Positions 33,178 to 42,628 of a stretch of DNA of 64,000 nt are shown here, in pieces; the first letter of the stretch is position 1, and every line of letters starts with the position of its first letter. This DNA comes from Planctomycetota bacterium (GTDB taxonomy: Bacteria > Planctomycetota > UBA1135 > GCA-002686595), in assembly GCA_029259595.1 (NCBI GenBank), contig JAJDEW010000088.1, forward strand, positions 17,602 through 81,601, written 5' to 3'. Both the position numbers and the translations under genes were made by a program. The notes under the pieces are model-generated. The model did no database searches, was not told where the DNA came from, and saw only the letters and a program-made list of their open reading frames with translations.

Positions 33178-33699
33178 CTAACGCCCCTTGCGCGCGTTGC
33201 GGATCCGCGCGCAGACCGAGGCCGCTTCCGATGCGAGGGCGGACTCGAACAGGGCCTCGGTTTCGGCCGCGTAGCGCGGGTCGGCCCGGGCCAGGAGGGC
33301 GTATCCGTTGTAGGCCCAGGCCCGCACGAAGGGCCGCGGGTGCGCCCGCAAGACCTCGAGGCGGCGGTGCAAGCGCTCGTGCTGCGCGCTCGAAAAGCTC
33401 AGCCGCGGGAGACACTGCAGCACGTGCACGATCGCCATGTCGGCAGTGAGCACGGACAAGAGCCGCAGGAGCTCGAGCGAGACGGCTCGGTCCGCCTCGA
33501 CCCCCTTCTCGAGCAGGTGCTTGGCGACCCACGTCGCTCCGAGCTCGACCGCTTCATCGCCCTCGCGGGCCAGGGCACAGAGATCGAGCAGCGCGACCGT
33601 GGCCCGCGGAACACGTCGGGCCGCTGCTCGAAACGGCGCGATCGACTTGCCGTCGTACGTGGCAAAGAGCGCGCGCAAGGCGTCGAGGTCGTCGACCAT
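33178..33699 (-). CDS. Alpha-helical protein with HEAT-like repeats, function unknown
   Basis: A 173-residue, entirely helical protein without signal peptide or membrane segment. Three or four helical pairs, for example FRAAARRVPRATVALLDLCALA and HPRPFVRAWAYNGYALLAR, have the spacing of HEAT-like repeats; the second is typical, since it is how such repeats describe neighbouring units. I do not recognise a named family. It lies between the polyene operon and a PQQ-like propeller gene, with only nine bases to the latter, so it is probably cotranscribed with that gene and not with the polyene genes. Confidence 0.6.
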   Translation of the reverse strand: MVDDLDALRALFATYDGKSIAPFRAAARRVPRATVALLDLCALAREGDEAVELGATWVAKHLLEKGVEADRAVSLELLRLLSVLTADMAIVHVLQCLPRLSFSSAQHERLHRRLEVLRAHPRPFVRAWAYNGYALLARADPRYAAETEALFESALASEAASVCARIRNARKGR

Positions 33700-33708
33700 G
33701 CCCCTGAC

Positions 33709-35070
33709 TCAATCCGCCTCTTCGGGCCACAGCTCGTAGCAGACCAGCTCGAGCTTGTTGCGAACGAAGAGCCGGCCGTGGGCGGCGGCCAGCGGGTTCA
33801 TCGACAGCTCGTCGAGGGCCTGGAAGCGGGCGCGCTCGTCGAGCGCCTGGGGCGAAACGCGGACGAGAACGAGCTCGCCGGTCTCGCCGAGAACGACGAG
33901 GTGGTCCTTGGCCAAGAGCATCTGACCGTAGCCATAGCGGCCGTCCTTCCAGACGCGCTCGCCGGTGCGGGGATCGAGGCAAGCGAGGATGCCCTCGTCG
34001 AGGCCGTAGACGTGCTCCCCCACGGGAAACGACGTGTCGAAACGCGTCTTGTAGCGACGCGAGCGCCAGCGCTCGGTCAACGTCCAGACGCCGTTCGCGA
34101 GCGCGACGTCGACCACCGTCGAGCCCATTCCGTAGCCTCCGGACAAGAGCACGCGATCGTCGCCGAGGACGACCGGCTGCGAACAGGTGAAGCCGCCGTC
34201 GATGGCCCAGGGGTGGGATCCGAGGAGCGCGCCGGTCCCGGGGTCGAGAACGACGAGGCGGGTCGCGGTCGCGAGCAGAACGACCTCGACGCCTTGCAAC
34301 GTCGCGAGCAGGGGCGAGCTGTAGGACGCGCGCTCGGCCAGGGCGCGCCAGACGACGCTGCCGTCGGCGCGCGAGAGGGCGAGCAGCGACGCGGCGTCGA
34401 CGCCGTCGCCCGGCTCGCCCGTGGGCACGAGGAGCAGCTCGCCGACGACCAGCGGACTGGCCGCGAGACCGTATTCGAGGTTCGACGAACCCGACAGCTC
34501 GAGCACGTTCGTTCGCCAGACGGTCGTGTGGGTCGCAGTCGCCACCGCGCGCAGCTCGCCCGTGGCTCCGAGCACGTAGGCGACTCCTTCGAACTGCACC
34601 GGCGTCGAGCGCGGACCTTCGCCGCTGAAGGCATCGGAGTAGCGCGTAGGCCAACGCACGCTCCACAGCTCGTCGCCGGTGCCGAGGTCGTAGGCCACGA
34701 GGGCCTCGTCGTCGCGACGTTGCTCGAGCGCGAGGACCCGCCCGTTCGCAATGGTCACGGCTCCGTAGCCCGCGCCAACCGGCTGGCGCCAGAGCTCGCG
34801 CAGTCCCTCTGCTGGCCAAGCCGTGCGGATCGGGGTCTCGACGTAGACGCCCGCGCGACCGGGGCCTCGGAAATCCGTCCAGGTCGGCGTCGGCCAGGTT
34901 GATTCGGGGCGCGCGTGCGCGACTTCCCTCGAACGGTCGACTTCCAGCGCGTCATAGTCCGGCGCGGGCTGAAAGACAGCCCGGCGCGCGAACTCGACCT
35001 GGCGCACGTTCCAGAGAACCGCGACGAGACCGGCGACGACGGCGACGAGCAGGAGCTTGCTGCGCTTCAT
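33709..35070 (-). CDS. PQQ-like beta-propeller protein, membrane-anchored
   Basis: A 453-residue protein with one N-terminal membrane helix (about 5-21) and the rest outside the cytoplasm. It has the planctomycete-type opening FRGPGRAGVY followed by blades of the form GRVLALEQ, LVAYDLGTGDELW, LLALSRADGSVVWR, LVVLDPGTGALLG and LACLDPRTGERVWK, about eight in all. Proteins of this layout resemble the BamB/quinoprotein propeller but lack the PQQ-binding residues of true dehydrogenases, so a scaffold or binding role is more likely than catalysis. It is preceded at a distance of 15 bases by the small lipoprotein gene. Confidence 0.82.
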   Translation of the reverse strand: MKRSKLLLVAVVAGLVAVLWNVRQVEFARRAVFQPAPDYDALEVDRSREVAHARPESTWPTPTWTDFRGPGRAGVYVETPIRTAWPAEGLRELWRQPVGAGYGAVTIANGRVLALEQRRDDEALVAYDLGTGDELWSVRWPTRYSDAFSGEGPRSTPVQFEGVAYVLGATGELRAVATATHTTVWRTNVLELSGSSNLEYGLAASPLVVGELLLVPTGEPGDGVDAASLLALSRADGSVVWRALAERASYSSPLLATLQGVEVVLLATATRLVVLDPGTGALLGSHPWAIDGGFTCSQPVVLGDDRVLLSGGYGMGSTVVDVALANGVWTLTERWRSRRYKTRFDTSFPVGEHVYGLDEGILACLDPRTGERVWKDGRYGYGQMLLAKDHLVVLGETGELVLVRVSPQALDERARFQALDELSMNPLAAAHGRLFVRNKLELVCYELWPEEAD

Positions 35071-35085
35071 CGAGAACGCGGCGGG

Positions 35086-35388
35086 CTACGCGCCGTCGTC
35101 CCAGGTCTTCGACTTGCTGTCGTAGAGCAGGACGGTGCCCTCCTTGAAGTCGCCGAGCTCGAGAAAGTAGCTCCCGCCATCGTTGCGGCGCGAGTACGTG
35201 CAGTCGGGAAAGTCGTCCGCCGCGTGCCCCTCGAGCTGGTCCAACGTCTCGGGATAGGCGCCGTTCGCCGCGTGGTAGGCCTCGAGCAACTCGACGAGCC
35301 GTTCGCCTTCGTTCGAGAGCTGGCCCTTCGAGGGGCCACAGGCGGCGAGGACCAAGAGGACGGTCGGTACGAGTCTTCGCAAGGACAT
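35086..35388 (-). CDS. Small lipoprotein
   Basis: A 100-residue protein with a clear signal peptide and lipobox (VLAAC, Cys17). The mature part has a helix (GERLVELLEAYHAANGAYPETLDQLEG) like the N-terminal region of pseudopilin/DUF1559-type or type II secretion G-like proteins, followed by beta strands (SYFLELGDF). A GGAG ribosome binding site lies eight bases before the ATG. Function unknown; likely cotranscribed with the propeller gene downstream. Confidence 0.7.
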   Translation of the reverse strand: MSLRRLVPTVLLVLAACGPSKGQLSNEGERLVELLEAYHAANGAYPETLDQLEGHAADDFPDCTYSRRNDGGSYFLELGDFKEGTVLLYDSKSKTWDDGA

Positions 35389-35460
35389 GATCGAACTCCA
35401 ACGAAACGGGCGGTCGTGAGCGCGCGCGGAGGGTCCGAGCAGTATGGAGGACGGCGCCCT

Positions 35461-35490
35461 GCGGATCCTGCCCCGAGCCGCAGGATCCGC
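35461..35490 (-). terminator. Hairpin downstream of the sugar-dehydrogenase/CHRD gene
   Basis: Perfect 10-bp inverted repeat GCGGATCCTG / CAGGATCCGC around a 10-base loop, 30 bases beyond the stop of the gene at 35521-37308 on the minus strand. There is no T-run after it, so it may be a Rho-dependent or structural end and not a classical intrinsic terminator. Confidence 0.4.
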
Positions 35491-35520
35491 CGAAAGGCGC
35501 CCGAACCCGCCTGGATTCGA

Positions 35521-37308
35521 TCAGCGCGGCAGGTCTTCCACGGTCGACACGGGGATCTGCCCCCGGATCTCGCCGGCGGGATGCGCCAGCGTGTGGATGT
35601 TGATGTAGGCCGCGCCCGCCCGCATCCAGGCCACGAGGTCGTCGAGGGTTCCGTCGAAGCCGACCTCCGGACGAGCGAGCAGGTCGGCCTCGGTCAGAAG
35701 ACCCGCCGTCAGCGTCCGCCGGAAGGGGAAGTCCGCGCCGGCCGGATTGGTGTAGATCTCCGCGACGATCGGACCGTTGACGCCGAGGCCGCCGAGATGG
35801 ATGTGCGCCGCGGTGACGCCGAAGATGTTGCTCACGTCGACCCGGAAGTCGAGCAGCGTCGGCGACAGGCTACGCACACGGGACAGTCCCGTCGCGGCGG
35901 TGTTGATCGGCGGGACCTGGGTCGAGCCCAGCATCGGACCGGAGGCGAACTTGTTCCCGCCGAGGACGACCAGGCGCTCGACGACACCGGTACGACCGAA
36001 GGGCGCCAGCGCGGTCGAGCTGCAGACGTAGAGCTCGCCCTTCGGCCCTTCCCCGAAGCCCTTCAGGAAGCGGTCGAACGGTAAGTCGCGCGCGAGCAGG
36101 AGCTTGCGGATTTCTCCGGTGCCCGCAGCCGGGTCGAGGACGTACAGCTCGCCGCTCGGCAGCGTGAACTCCTGGGCGAAGTCGCCGAAGACGTAGCGCC
36201 CGAACAGGCTGGACGAGCGACCGCGATAGACGAAGCCTCCCACGACGGTGATCCCACCGACCTGTCCGGTGGAGACGCCCGGATGCGCGTAGGCCGCGAT
36301 CGGATCGATCAGCGGTTCGCCGAACATGCCCGTGTTCACGCAGGCCCCCGGGCGGACGTCCGGAGCGAACGGATCGAAGCACTCGAGACCTTCCCTTACC
36401 GGCCAACCGTAATTGCCGCCGAGCTCGACGAGGCTGATCTCCTCGAACAGGTTTTGACCGACGTCCGCGACCAACAACGCCCCCGTACCGCCCACGCCGT
36501 CGTCGAACGAGAACTTGTAGGGGTTGCGCAGGCCGTAGGCGTAGATCTCGTCGAGACCCAGACCTCCGACGAACGGGTTGTCCGGCGGGATCGCGTACTC
36601 GAGCGCGTCCTGCGGCGGACCGTCGACGTCGATGCGCAGCATCGCGCCGAGCGGCGTCTCGATGTTCTGGGCGTTGCCGATCGGACCGTGCGACGGCGGG
36701 ACGTCGGCCAGGCCATCGTTCGCTCCGCCTCCATCACCGAGCGCGAAGTACAGGTAGCCGTCGGGGCCGAAGGCGACCGTGCCGCCGTCGTGGTTGAACT
36801 GCGGCTCTTCGGCGATGAACAGGATCCGCTCCGAGTCGAGCTCGGCCCGGTTCGGGTTCGTGGAGACCTGGTACTCCGCCAGCACCTCCGAATGGCAGCC
36901 CGGAAGGAAGCCCTTGGGGTCGCTGCACGGCTCGTCGGGATCCCCCTTGCGTGGCGTGCTGTAACGCACGAACAAGCGACCGTTGTTGCGGTAGTTCGGA
37001 TGGAACGCGAGACCGAGCAAGCCGCGCTCGTCGAAGAAGCTCCCGAGGTCGGGCAGCTTGCTCGAGATGTCGAGGAAGGGGGTCGGAAGCAGCGCCCCAT
37101 CCTTGTTCACGATCCGGATCTGACCGGATTGCTCCCAGATGAAGAGACGACCGGAACCGTCGTTGGCGTGCGTGACCCCGAGCGGCGCGGTCAGGCCCTT
37201 GGCGACGGTTTCGAACGCCACGGCGACGTTCCCCCGCGCGATCGGGTCCTGTCCGGCGGCAGGCCCGGCACTCAGGCACGCCACGAGGCACGTGGATGCG
37301 AGTCGCAT
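35521..37308 (-). CDS. Secreted glucose/sorbosone dehydrogenase-type propeller with C-terminal CHRD domain
   Basis: A 595-residue protein. The ATG at 37308 is fixed by an AAGGAG sequence six bases upstream and by the signal peptide that follows (1-19, ending in GPAAG). Residues about 35-440 form a six-bladed propeller of the PQQ-dependent sugar dehydrogenase family, with LGVTHANDGSGRLF, RGLLGLAFHPNY, HDGGTVAFGPDG and YGLRNPYKFSFD; the His in FNHDGG corresponds to the catalytic base region. The last 130 residues are a CHRD domain (TAAHIHLGGLGVNGPIVAEIY and INIHTLAHPAGEIRGQI). The protein would oxidise a sugar or bind one outside the cell. PQQ synthesis genes are not in the window, so catalysis is not certain. 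Confidence 0.82.
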   Translation of the reverse strand: MRLASTCLVACLSAGPAAGQDPIARGNVAVAFETVAKGLTAPLGVTHANDGSGRLFIWEQSGQIRIVNKDGALLPTPFLDISSKLPDLGSFFDERGLLGLAFHPNYRNNGRLFVRYSTPRKGDPDEPCSDPKGFLPGCHSEVLAEYQVSTNPNRAELDSERILFIAEEPQFNHDGGTVAFGPDGYLYFALGDGGGANDGLADVPPSHGPIGNAQNIETPLGAMLRIDVDGPPQDALEYAIPPDNPFVGGLGLDEIYAYGLRNPYKFSFDDGVGGTGALLVADVGQNLFEEISLVELGGNYGWPVREGLECFDPFAPDVRPGACVNTGMFGEPLIDPIAAYAHPGVSTGQVGGITVVGGFVYRGRSSSLFGRYVFGDFAQEFTLPSGELYVLDPAAGTGEIRKLLLARDLPFDRFLKGFGEGPKGELYVCSSTALAPFGRTGVVERLVVLGGNKFASGPMLGSTQVPPINTAATGLSRVRSLSPTLLDFRVDVSNIFGVTAAHIHLGGLGVNGPIVAEIYTNPAGADFPFRRTLTAGLLTEADLLARPEVGFDGTLDDLVAWMRAGAAYINIHTLAHPAGEIRGQIPVSTVEDLPR

Positions 37309-37516
37309 TGAATTCTCCTTCCTTCTCGGGGTGCGCGCGCGGCTCGGAGCCAGGCGCGATGGCGCAGCGATTCCCCCTCGCCGCAGCTTCACCATCCGAG
37401 TCGCAATCGTAGCGCGGGGTTCCTCGAAGGGGGGATCCCCGCCCTTTTACAATTGCATCATCCTATCCTTCGACCCCTGGGCGGTGCGGCGAGCGCGCCT
37501 TCGCTCACGAGCAAAC

Positions 37517-37551
37517 GCGGCCCCTCGAGACCGGACGTCTCGGGGGGCCGC
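37517..37551 (-). terminator. Strong hairpin terminator of the SUMF1-fold gene
   Basis: A 15-bp stem with one T-G wobble: left arm 37517-37531 (GCGGCCCCTCGAGAC), right arm 37537-37551, with a 5-base loop. On the minus strand it begins 18 bases after the stop of the gene at 37569 and is followed by GTTTGC, a short T-run. The position and stability fit an intrinsic terminator. Confidence 0.65.
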
Positions 37552-37568
37552 GACTCGAGACCGGCTCG

Positions 37569-39566
37569 TCAGGGATGCTGGACCGGCGGAACGATGAAGT
37601 AGCGCTTCGCTACGGCCTGCACGACGCGGAAGCCCACGTCGTCGGCCGCCGTCGAGCGCTGGAGCGCGGCGCGGTAGGTCGTCGACGTCTGGGCGGCCGG
37701 AGCGCGGAACGACCCGCCGCGCAGGGCGTGCTCGCTTCCCAGCACGCGATCCTGACCCCACTCCGCGATGTTGCCGGAAAGGTCGTAGATGCCCCAGCGG
37801 TTGTCGCTCGCCGCGCTCGGGAACGACGAGCCGTTCCCGACGCCCTGGTTCGCGAAGGCGTTGTAGTGCGTCCCGTCGTAGAGTCCGACGAAGGCGTCGT
37901 CGTCGTCGAACGGGTCCGTGGAAGCGAAGAAGTTCGCGTCGGGCTGCCCCAGGAGGTCGCGACCGACCCCGAAGACATGGTGCAAGGGCGGCACCAGCTC
38001 GCCTCCCGGACCCGACCGCGTCGTGGCCGGGGCACCGGGATCGTAGGCCGCGGCCTTGAACCACTCGTTGTAGGTGCTCGGCTGGTTCGAGAGCCAACCC
38101 TGCGCGGCTCCCGAGTCGTCCATCGGCAGCCGGAACCCGCGCAAGCGCACGAGGTTCGCGCGCTCGGCGGCATCCAGGTCGCGCGACATCCAGTCACCGG
38201 TCGTGATCGTCACCGGGTGCCAGTCGTCCGCGGACGGACCTTCCGCATAGCAACGCGCCGCCAGGGTGAGACCACGCTCGAGCGTCAACCAGTTGCAGAA
38301 CTTGACCGCCCCGAACCACGTCACGTTCGTGACCGGATGCGCTTCGTACGAGCGCGGATCGGCGCCCTGCGGAAAGGCGACCGTGTAGCGCGTCCCGATC
38401 GGCGCCGTCGGCGTGTAGACCACGCGCGAGCCGGCGGCCACGTTGCTCGGCTCGAAGGCCAGCGTCCCGTCGTGCAGCAGCATGCGTCCGTCCGCATCGA
38501 AGCCCACGAAGCTGCCGATACCCGTCGCGCCCCCATCGAGCTGGGCGGCGTTCAGGAAGTCCGCGTACTGCTGGTTCGTGATCTCGTAGCGGCCCATCCG
38601 GAAGGAATAGCCCGGTCCGACGCCTCCGCCGCGGATCGGACGCATGTAGGAGTTGAACGGCTCCGGCGCGATGAAGCCGTGGTTGATGAGGTGCAGGAAG
38701 AGCGTCGCATCGAAGCTCGCCGTCGAGGCCTCGTTCATCGGGAACATCAGCGTGTGCGCCGCGAGCGAGCTGATGTCGACGTCGACGTCGAAGCCGTTCG
38801 TTCCGAGCGCAAAGGTGGTCTCGAAGGAATCCTGAGCGATCAGGAACGGGGGCAAGCCCGCGCCCGGATCCAGGACCGAGCTGACGAGGGGCAGCCGGCC
38901 ACCGAAGTCGATCTCGATGCCGAAGTCCATGCGCGCCGCGCCCGGATCCTCCATGGGCGGTGTTCCAAAGGGCGGGCAGGCGGGATCGGGGCATTCGTGC
39001 GACGAATCGGCGCTGCCGCTCGCGAGCCAATCCGTGCGCAGGATCCAAGGTTGCGCCGTGTTGGGCAGGTTCTGCACGGAGGCTCGGAAGGCCACCGCGC
39101 CTCGCACGCAGCCGCGGTCGAAGAAGTCCCCGTCGACGGCGTGGTTGTTGACCCGGGTCTCCCAGAAGACCGCCAGGGAGCGCGACCCCAGCCCATCGCC
39201 GAAGAATTCGCCCGTGCCTGTCGACACGGCCTCGACCTGCGGGCACATGTCACGCGCCGTCGGGCTGATCGCCGCACCGAAGTCGATCGGGAAGCCGAAG
39301 AACGAATACGGGAAGGCCGTGACGTTCAGGCTCTGAACTTGATGTACATCCACCAAGTGCGGCGGCGGCAGGACGAGCGGCAGGACGTCGTAGGGCACGG
39401 GCCCCGCCTTGGGCACGTTCGGCGGAGGAGCCGGATTGTTGCATTCGTGATCGGCGTAGACCTCGCCGTCGAGCAAGAGGTTCACGAGCGCGGGGTCGAC
39501 CTCCCACCCCTGGGCGTGGAGCGAGGCGCTACAAAGGGCAAGGACGAGCGGAACGGGGACTTTCAT
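37569..39566 (-). CDS. Secreted SUMF1/FGE-fold protein, no active-site Cys pair
   Basis: A 665-residue protein with a signal peptide (1-18, LHAQ). The first 330 residues are a beta-rich region without a family I recognise. From about 335 comes a formylglycine-generating-enzyme-type (SUMF1) domain: MGRYEITNQQYADFLN, VTNVTWFGAVKFCNWL, FRLPMDDSGAAQGW, WGIYDLSGNIAEW and a final LRGGSF...DVGFRVV. True FGE enzymes have two active Cys near RGGSW; here that place reads APAAQTSTTYR, so it should not make formylglycine. Such proteins are common in planctomycetes as secreted binding or structural proteins of the C-type-lectin-like fold. A strong hairpin follows it. Confidence 0.8.
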   Translation of the reverse strand: MKVPVPLVLALCSASLHAQGWEVDPALVNLLLDGEVYADHECNNPAPPPNVPKAGPVPYDVLPLVLPPPHLVDVHQVQSLNVTAFPYSFFGFPIDFGAAISPTARDMCPQVEAVSTGTGEFFGDGLGSRSLAVFWETRVNNHAVDGDFFDRGCVRGAVAFRASVQNLPNTAQPWILRTDWLASGSADSSHECPDPACPPFGTPPMEDPGAARMDFGIEIDFGGRLPLVSSVLDPGAGLPPFLIAQDSFETTFALGTNGFDVDVDISSLAAHTLMFPMNEASTASFDATLFLHLINHGFIAPEPFNSYMRPIRGGGVGPGYSFRMGRYEITNQQYADFLNAAQLDGGATGIGSFVGFDADGRMLLHDGTLAFEPSNVAAGSRVVYTPTAPIGTRYTVAFPQGADPRSYEAHPVTNVTWFGAVKFCNWLTLERGLTLAARCYAEGPSADDWHPVTITTGDWMSRDLDAAERANLVRLRGFRLPMDDSGAAQGWLSNQPSTYNEWFKAAAYDPGAPATTRSGPGGELVPPLHHVFGVGRDLLGQPDANFFASTDPFDDDDAFVGLYDGTHYNAFANQGVGNGSSFPSAASDNRWGIYDLSGNIAEWGQDRVLGSEHALRGGSFRAPAAQTSTTYRAALQRSTAADDVGFRVVQAVAKRYFIVPPVQHP

Positions 39567-39713
39567 GGCGGGCCTCACGGCGGTGTTCGGAGTCGATGGC
39601 AGCGCGGTTCGCTCCCGCGAACGCGCCGGCTTGTGGGCGACACCGACCAGTGCGAGAATCGCGAGCCCGACGGCTGACGAATCTCCGGATTTCCGCGGCC
39701 GGCGCCGCACACC

Positions 39714-40280
39714 GTGAATCCACGCCCCGAAAAACCGCCCCCGACCGCTGCCGCGCGCGACGAGCGCGCGTCGGACGAGCTCCTGGGGGTCGTCTACGAC
39801 GAGCTCGTGCTCCTGGCGCAACGTCGCATGGCGCGCGAGCCGGCGGGCCAGACCCTGCAGGCCACGGCGCTCGTCCACGAGGCCTGGCTGCGTCTCGCCG
39901 GCCCGCGCTCGGACGGCGAGCCCTTCGCGAACCGCGCCCACTTCTTCGCCGCCGCCGCGACCGCGATGCGTCGCATCCTGGTCGAGCGTGCACGCGCCAA
40001 GCGCGGGCCGCGGCGGGGCGGCGATCGCGGACGGGTCGAGCTGCGCGAGAGCGCCATGGTCGGCGGTGAAGGTGACGGGCTCGACCACGCCGCACTCGAC
40101 GCGGCCCTGGCGCGGCTCGAAGAAAGCGACCCGCGCAAGGGCCGCATCGTCCTCCTGCGCTACTACGCCGGCCTCACGATCGACGAGACGGCGCAGGCGC
40201 TGGGCATCTCACCGGCGACGGTGAAGTCCGAGTGGAGCTTCGCACGCGCCTGGCTGCACCGGGAGCTCAGCGATGACTGA
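39714..40280 (+). CDS. ECF sigma factor of the kinase-associated planctomycete type
   Basis: A 188-residue sigma factor with GTG start. Region 2 at about 24-90 contains LVLLAQRRMAREP and LVHEAWLRLAG, the wording typical of the planctomycete ECF group linked to Ser/Thr kinases; region 4 at 128-180 has TIDETAQALGISPATVKSEW as helix-turn-helix. It overlaps the kinase gene downstream by eight bases, and kinases are thought to control sigma factors of this group instead of anti-sigma proteins. The 147 bases upstream must hold promoters for this gene and for the divergent SUMF1-fold gene. Confidence 0.88.
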   Translation: MNPRPEKPPPTAAARDERASDELLGVVYDELVLLAQRRMAREPAGQTLQATALVHEAWLRLAGPRSDGEPFANRAHFFAAAATAMRRILVERARAKRGPRRGGDRGRVELRESAMVGGEGDGLDHAALDAALARLEESDPRKGRIVLLRYYAGLTIDETAQALGISPATVKSEWSFARAWLHRELSDD

Positions 40281-42513
40281 GCTCGCACGCGCTTCCCGCC
40301 TCTTCTCCGCGGCGCTCGAGCTCGAGCGCGACCAGCGCGCCACCTACCTGCGTTCCGCCTGCGGCGAGGATCACGCGCTGTTGGCCGAGGTCGAGGCCCT
40401 GCTCACCCATCACGACGAAGCGGGCGAGTTCCTGGTCACGCCGCCCTTGGTCGCGACGCCCGAGATCCTGCGCGGGTTCGAGCTGCCGCGCCAGCTCGGG
40501 CGCTACACGCTGCTCGAACATCTCGGCACGGGCGGGATGGGGGTCGTGTATCTCGCCGAGCAGGAGCATCCCCGTCGTCGTGTCGCCCTCAAAGTGCTGA
40601 AGGCGGGCGTCGCCGACGAGGCCATGCTGCGCCGCTTCGAGCACGAGGCCGAGCTGCTCGGTCGCCTGCGACATCCCGGGATCGCGCAGATCTACGAAGC
40701 GGTCACGACCGAAACGGCGGCCGGCGCGCTGCCCTACTTCGCGCTCGAGATCGTCGAAGGTCGCCCCTTGACCGACCACGCGCGCGCGGCCGGCCTCGAG
40801 CTCGAGCGCCGCATCGAGCTCGTCATCGAGGTCTGCGAGGCGATCCAGCACGCGCACCAGAAGGGCGTCGTCCACCGCGACCTGAAGCCGGCCAACGTGC
40901 TGGTCGACGACTCGGGTCATCCCAAGGTGCTCGATTTCGGCGTGGCCCGGCTCGTCGACGCGAACCTGCGTGCGACGCGCGCCACGCGCCCCGGGGAGAT
41001 CCTGGGAACGCTGCCCTACATGAGCCCCGAGCAGGCCGGCGGCTCGGCGGACGAGCTGGACACGCGCACGGACGTCTACGCGCTGGGCGTGATCCTGTAC
41101 GAGCTCCTGTCCGGACGCTTGCCGCTCCAGCTGGAGGGCCTGGCGTTGCACGAAGCTGTTCGCACCATCGCCGAGGTCGAGCCACCGCGCCTCGGAAGCA
41201 TCCGGCGCGAGCTGCGCGGCGACCTCGAGACGATCGTCGCGAAGGCGCTCGCCAAGGATCGGGAAGAGCGCTATTCGTCGGCTTCCGCCCTGGCCGACGA
41301 CCTGCGCCGTTTTCTCGCCAACGATCCGATCGCGGCCCGTCCGCCCAGCACGCTCTACCAGCTCGGCAAGTTCGCACGCCGCCACACGGTGCTGGTCGCG
41401 AGCGCGGCCGCGGTCGTTCTGCTCGTCACCGTCGCCGCGATCGTGAACGGCCGGCTGGCGCTGGCCCTGGCCGCCGAGAAGGAGGTCGCGGTGGCGGCGA
41501 CCCAGGTCGCGCGCGATCAGGAACGCGCGGCTCGGGCCAGCGCCGAACGCGCCGAGGAGGAGGCGGCCGTCGCGAGCGCCATCGGCGGCTTCCTCGAGGA
41601 CGTGCTGGCCTCCGCCGAGCCCTACGTCGCCCCCGCCGACACGACGGTGGCCGAGGCCCTGTCGTGGGCGACGTCGCGCGTCGACGAGCGCTTTGCCGAC
41701 CGCCCCCAGATCGCGGCGGACGTGCACGCACGACTGGCCTCGATCCGCTACGGACGCGGCGAGCTCGCGGACGCCGAGGCCGAGGCCCGCACGGCGCTCG
41801 CGCTACGCCGCAGTCTCGCGGAGGTCGACCCTGTCGGCCTGGCCGTCGCCCTCGGCGATATCGGAACGGTCCTGATCGACCGCGGCCAGCTTCCGGAGGC
41901 CCTGCAGCTCCTGCGCGAGTCCCTCGGGCTCTTCGACGTGCACGCCGATGACGCCGATCCGCGCGCCGCAACCGCGCTGACCAGTCTGGGCGCGCTCTTG
42001 TACACGAAGGGCGAGTACGACGAGGCCCAGCCCGTCATGCAGCGCGCGCTCACGGTGCGTCGCGCGGAGCACGGTCCCGAGCATCCGTACACGCTGACGG
42101 CCTTGAACAACCTCGCGAACCTCTATCGCAAGCGCGGCGCGCTCGCGGAAGCGACGCCCTTGCTCCGGGAGATCCTCGAGGTCTCCCGGCGCGTGCTCTC
42201 GAACGCGCACCCGAACACGATCACGGCGGCCTACAACTACGCCGACCTCCTGCGCGAGCTCGGGCAGACCGCCGCGGCCGAGGCCCTGTTTCGTGAGGCG
42301 ATTCAGCTCGGCACCGAACACCTTCCGACCGGCCACTGGCTGCTCGGCCTCTACCGTTCGCGCTATGGCGAGCTCCTCGTCACCCTGGGCCGGCCGGACG
42401 AGGCCGAGCGCGAACTCACGAGCGGCCACGAGATCCTCGCGCGCACGCTGGGCCAGGATCACGAGCGCACGCGGCGCGCGGCAGGCGCGTTGGCGGAGCT
42501 CACGGACCGGTGA
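40273..42513 (+). CDS. Hanks-type Ser/Thr protein kinase with tetratricopeptide repeats
   Basis: A 746-residue membrane kinase. The catalytic domain spans about 77-340: GTGGMGVVYLAE (glycine loop), VALKVLKAG (Lys), VVHRDLKPANVLV (catalytic loop), LDFGVARL and GTLPYMSPEQA. One membrane helix at about 376-394 (VLVASAAAVVLLVTVAAIV) puts the rest outside the cytoplasm: a coiled stretch, then about six TPRs from 470 to 730 with the motif ATALTSLGALLYTKGEYDEAQPVMQRAL. A short N-terminal helical region precedes the kinase and resembles regions seen in other planctomycete kinases. It overlaps the ECF sigma gene, so phosphorylation of that sigma factor is the likely output; the TPRs would sense protein partners outside. 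Confidence 0.9.
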   Translation: MTELARASRLFSAALELERDQRATYLRSACGEDHALLAEVEALLTHHDEAGEFLVTPPLVATPEILRGFELPRQLGRYTLLEHLGTGGMGVVYLAEQEHPRRRVALKVLKAGVADEAMLRRFEHEAELLGRLRHPGIAQIYEAVTTETAAGALPYFALEIVEGRPLTDHARAAGLELERRIELVIEVCEAIQHAHQKGVVHRDLKPANVLVDDSGHPKVLDFGVARLVDANLRATRATRPGEILGTLPYMSPEQAGGSADELDTRTDVYALGVILYELLSGRLPLQLEGLALHEAVRTIAEVEPPRLGSIRRELRGDLETIVAKALAKDREERYSSASALADDLRRFLANDPIAARPPSTLYQLGKFARRHTVLVASAAAVVLLVTVAAIVNGRLALALAAEKEVAVAATQVARDQERAARASAERAEEEAAVASAIGGFLEDVLASAEPYVAPADTTVAEALSWATSRVDERFADRPQIAADVHARLASIRYGRGELADAEAEARTALALRRSLAEVDPVGLAVALGDIGTVLIDRGQLPEALQLLRESLGLFDVHADDADPRAATALTSLGALLYTKGEYDEAQPVMQRALTVRRAEHGPEHPYTLTALNNLANLYRKRGALAEATPLLREILEVSRRVLSNAHPNTITAAYNYADLLRELGQTAAAEALFREAIQLGTEHLPTGHWLLGLYRSRYGELLVTLGRPDEAERELTSGHEILARTLGQDHERTRRAAGALAELTDR

Positions 42514-42628
42514 CGAGGCACGGCGCGTTGCTGCTCGCGGCCGCAGCCCCGCCGAACCCATGGCTGCGACTGCGTTCCCGGTTGCAGCACGGCAGTGGAT
42601 ACCGGCGTCCGGCATCCGAAGCACGGGG

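Noticed and set aside
33134..33181. 16-codon plus-strand frame with a good ribosome binding site (AGGGAG)
   Set aside because: Too short to judge, Gly/Pro/Arg-rich, ends inside the convergent gene and has no partner gene downstream on that strand.
42514..42628. Fifth copy of the 3'-end repeat in the gap after the first kinase
   Set aside because: GCATCCGAAGCACGG resembles part of the repeat core, but the other core and the inverted arms are missing, so the match may be chance.
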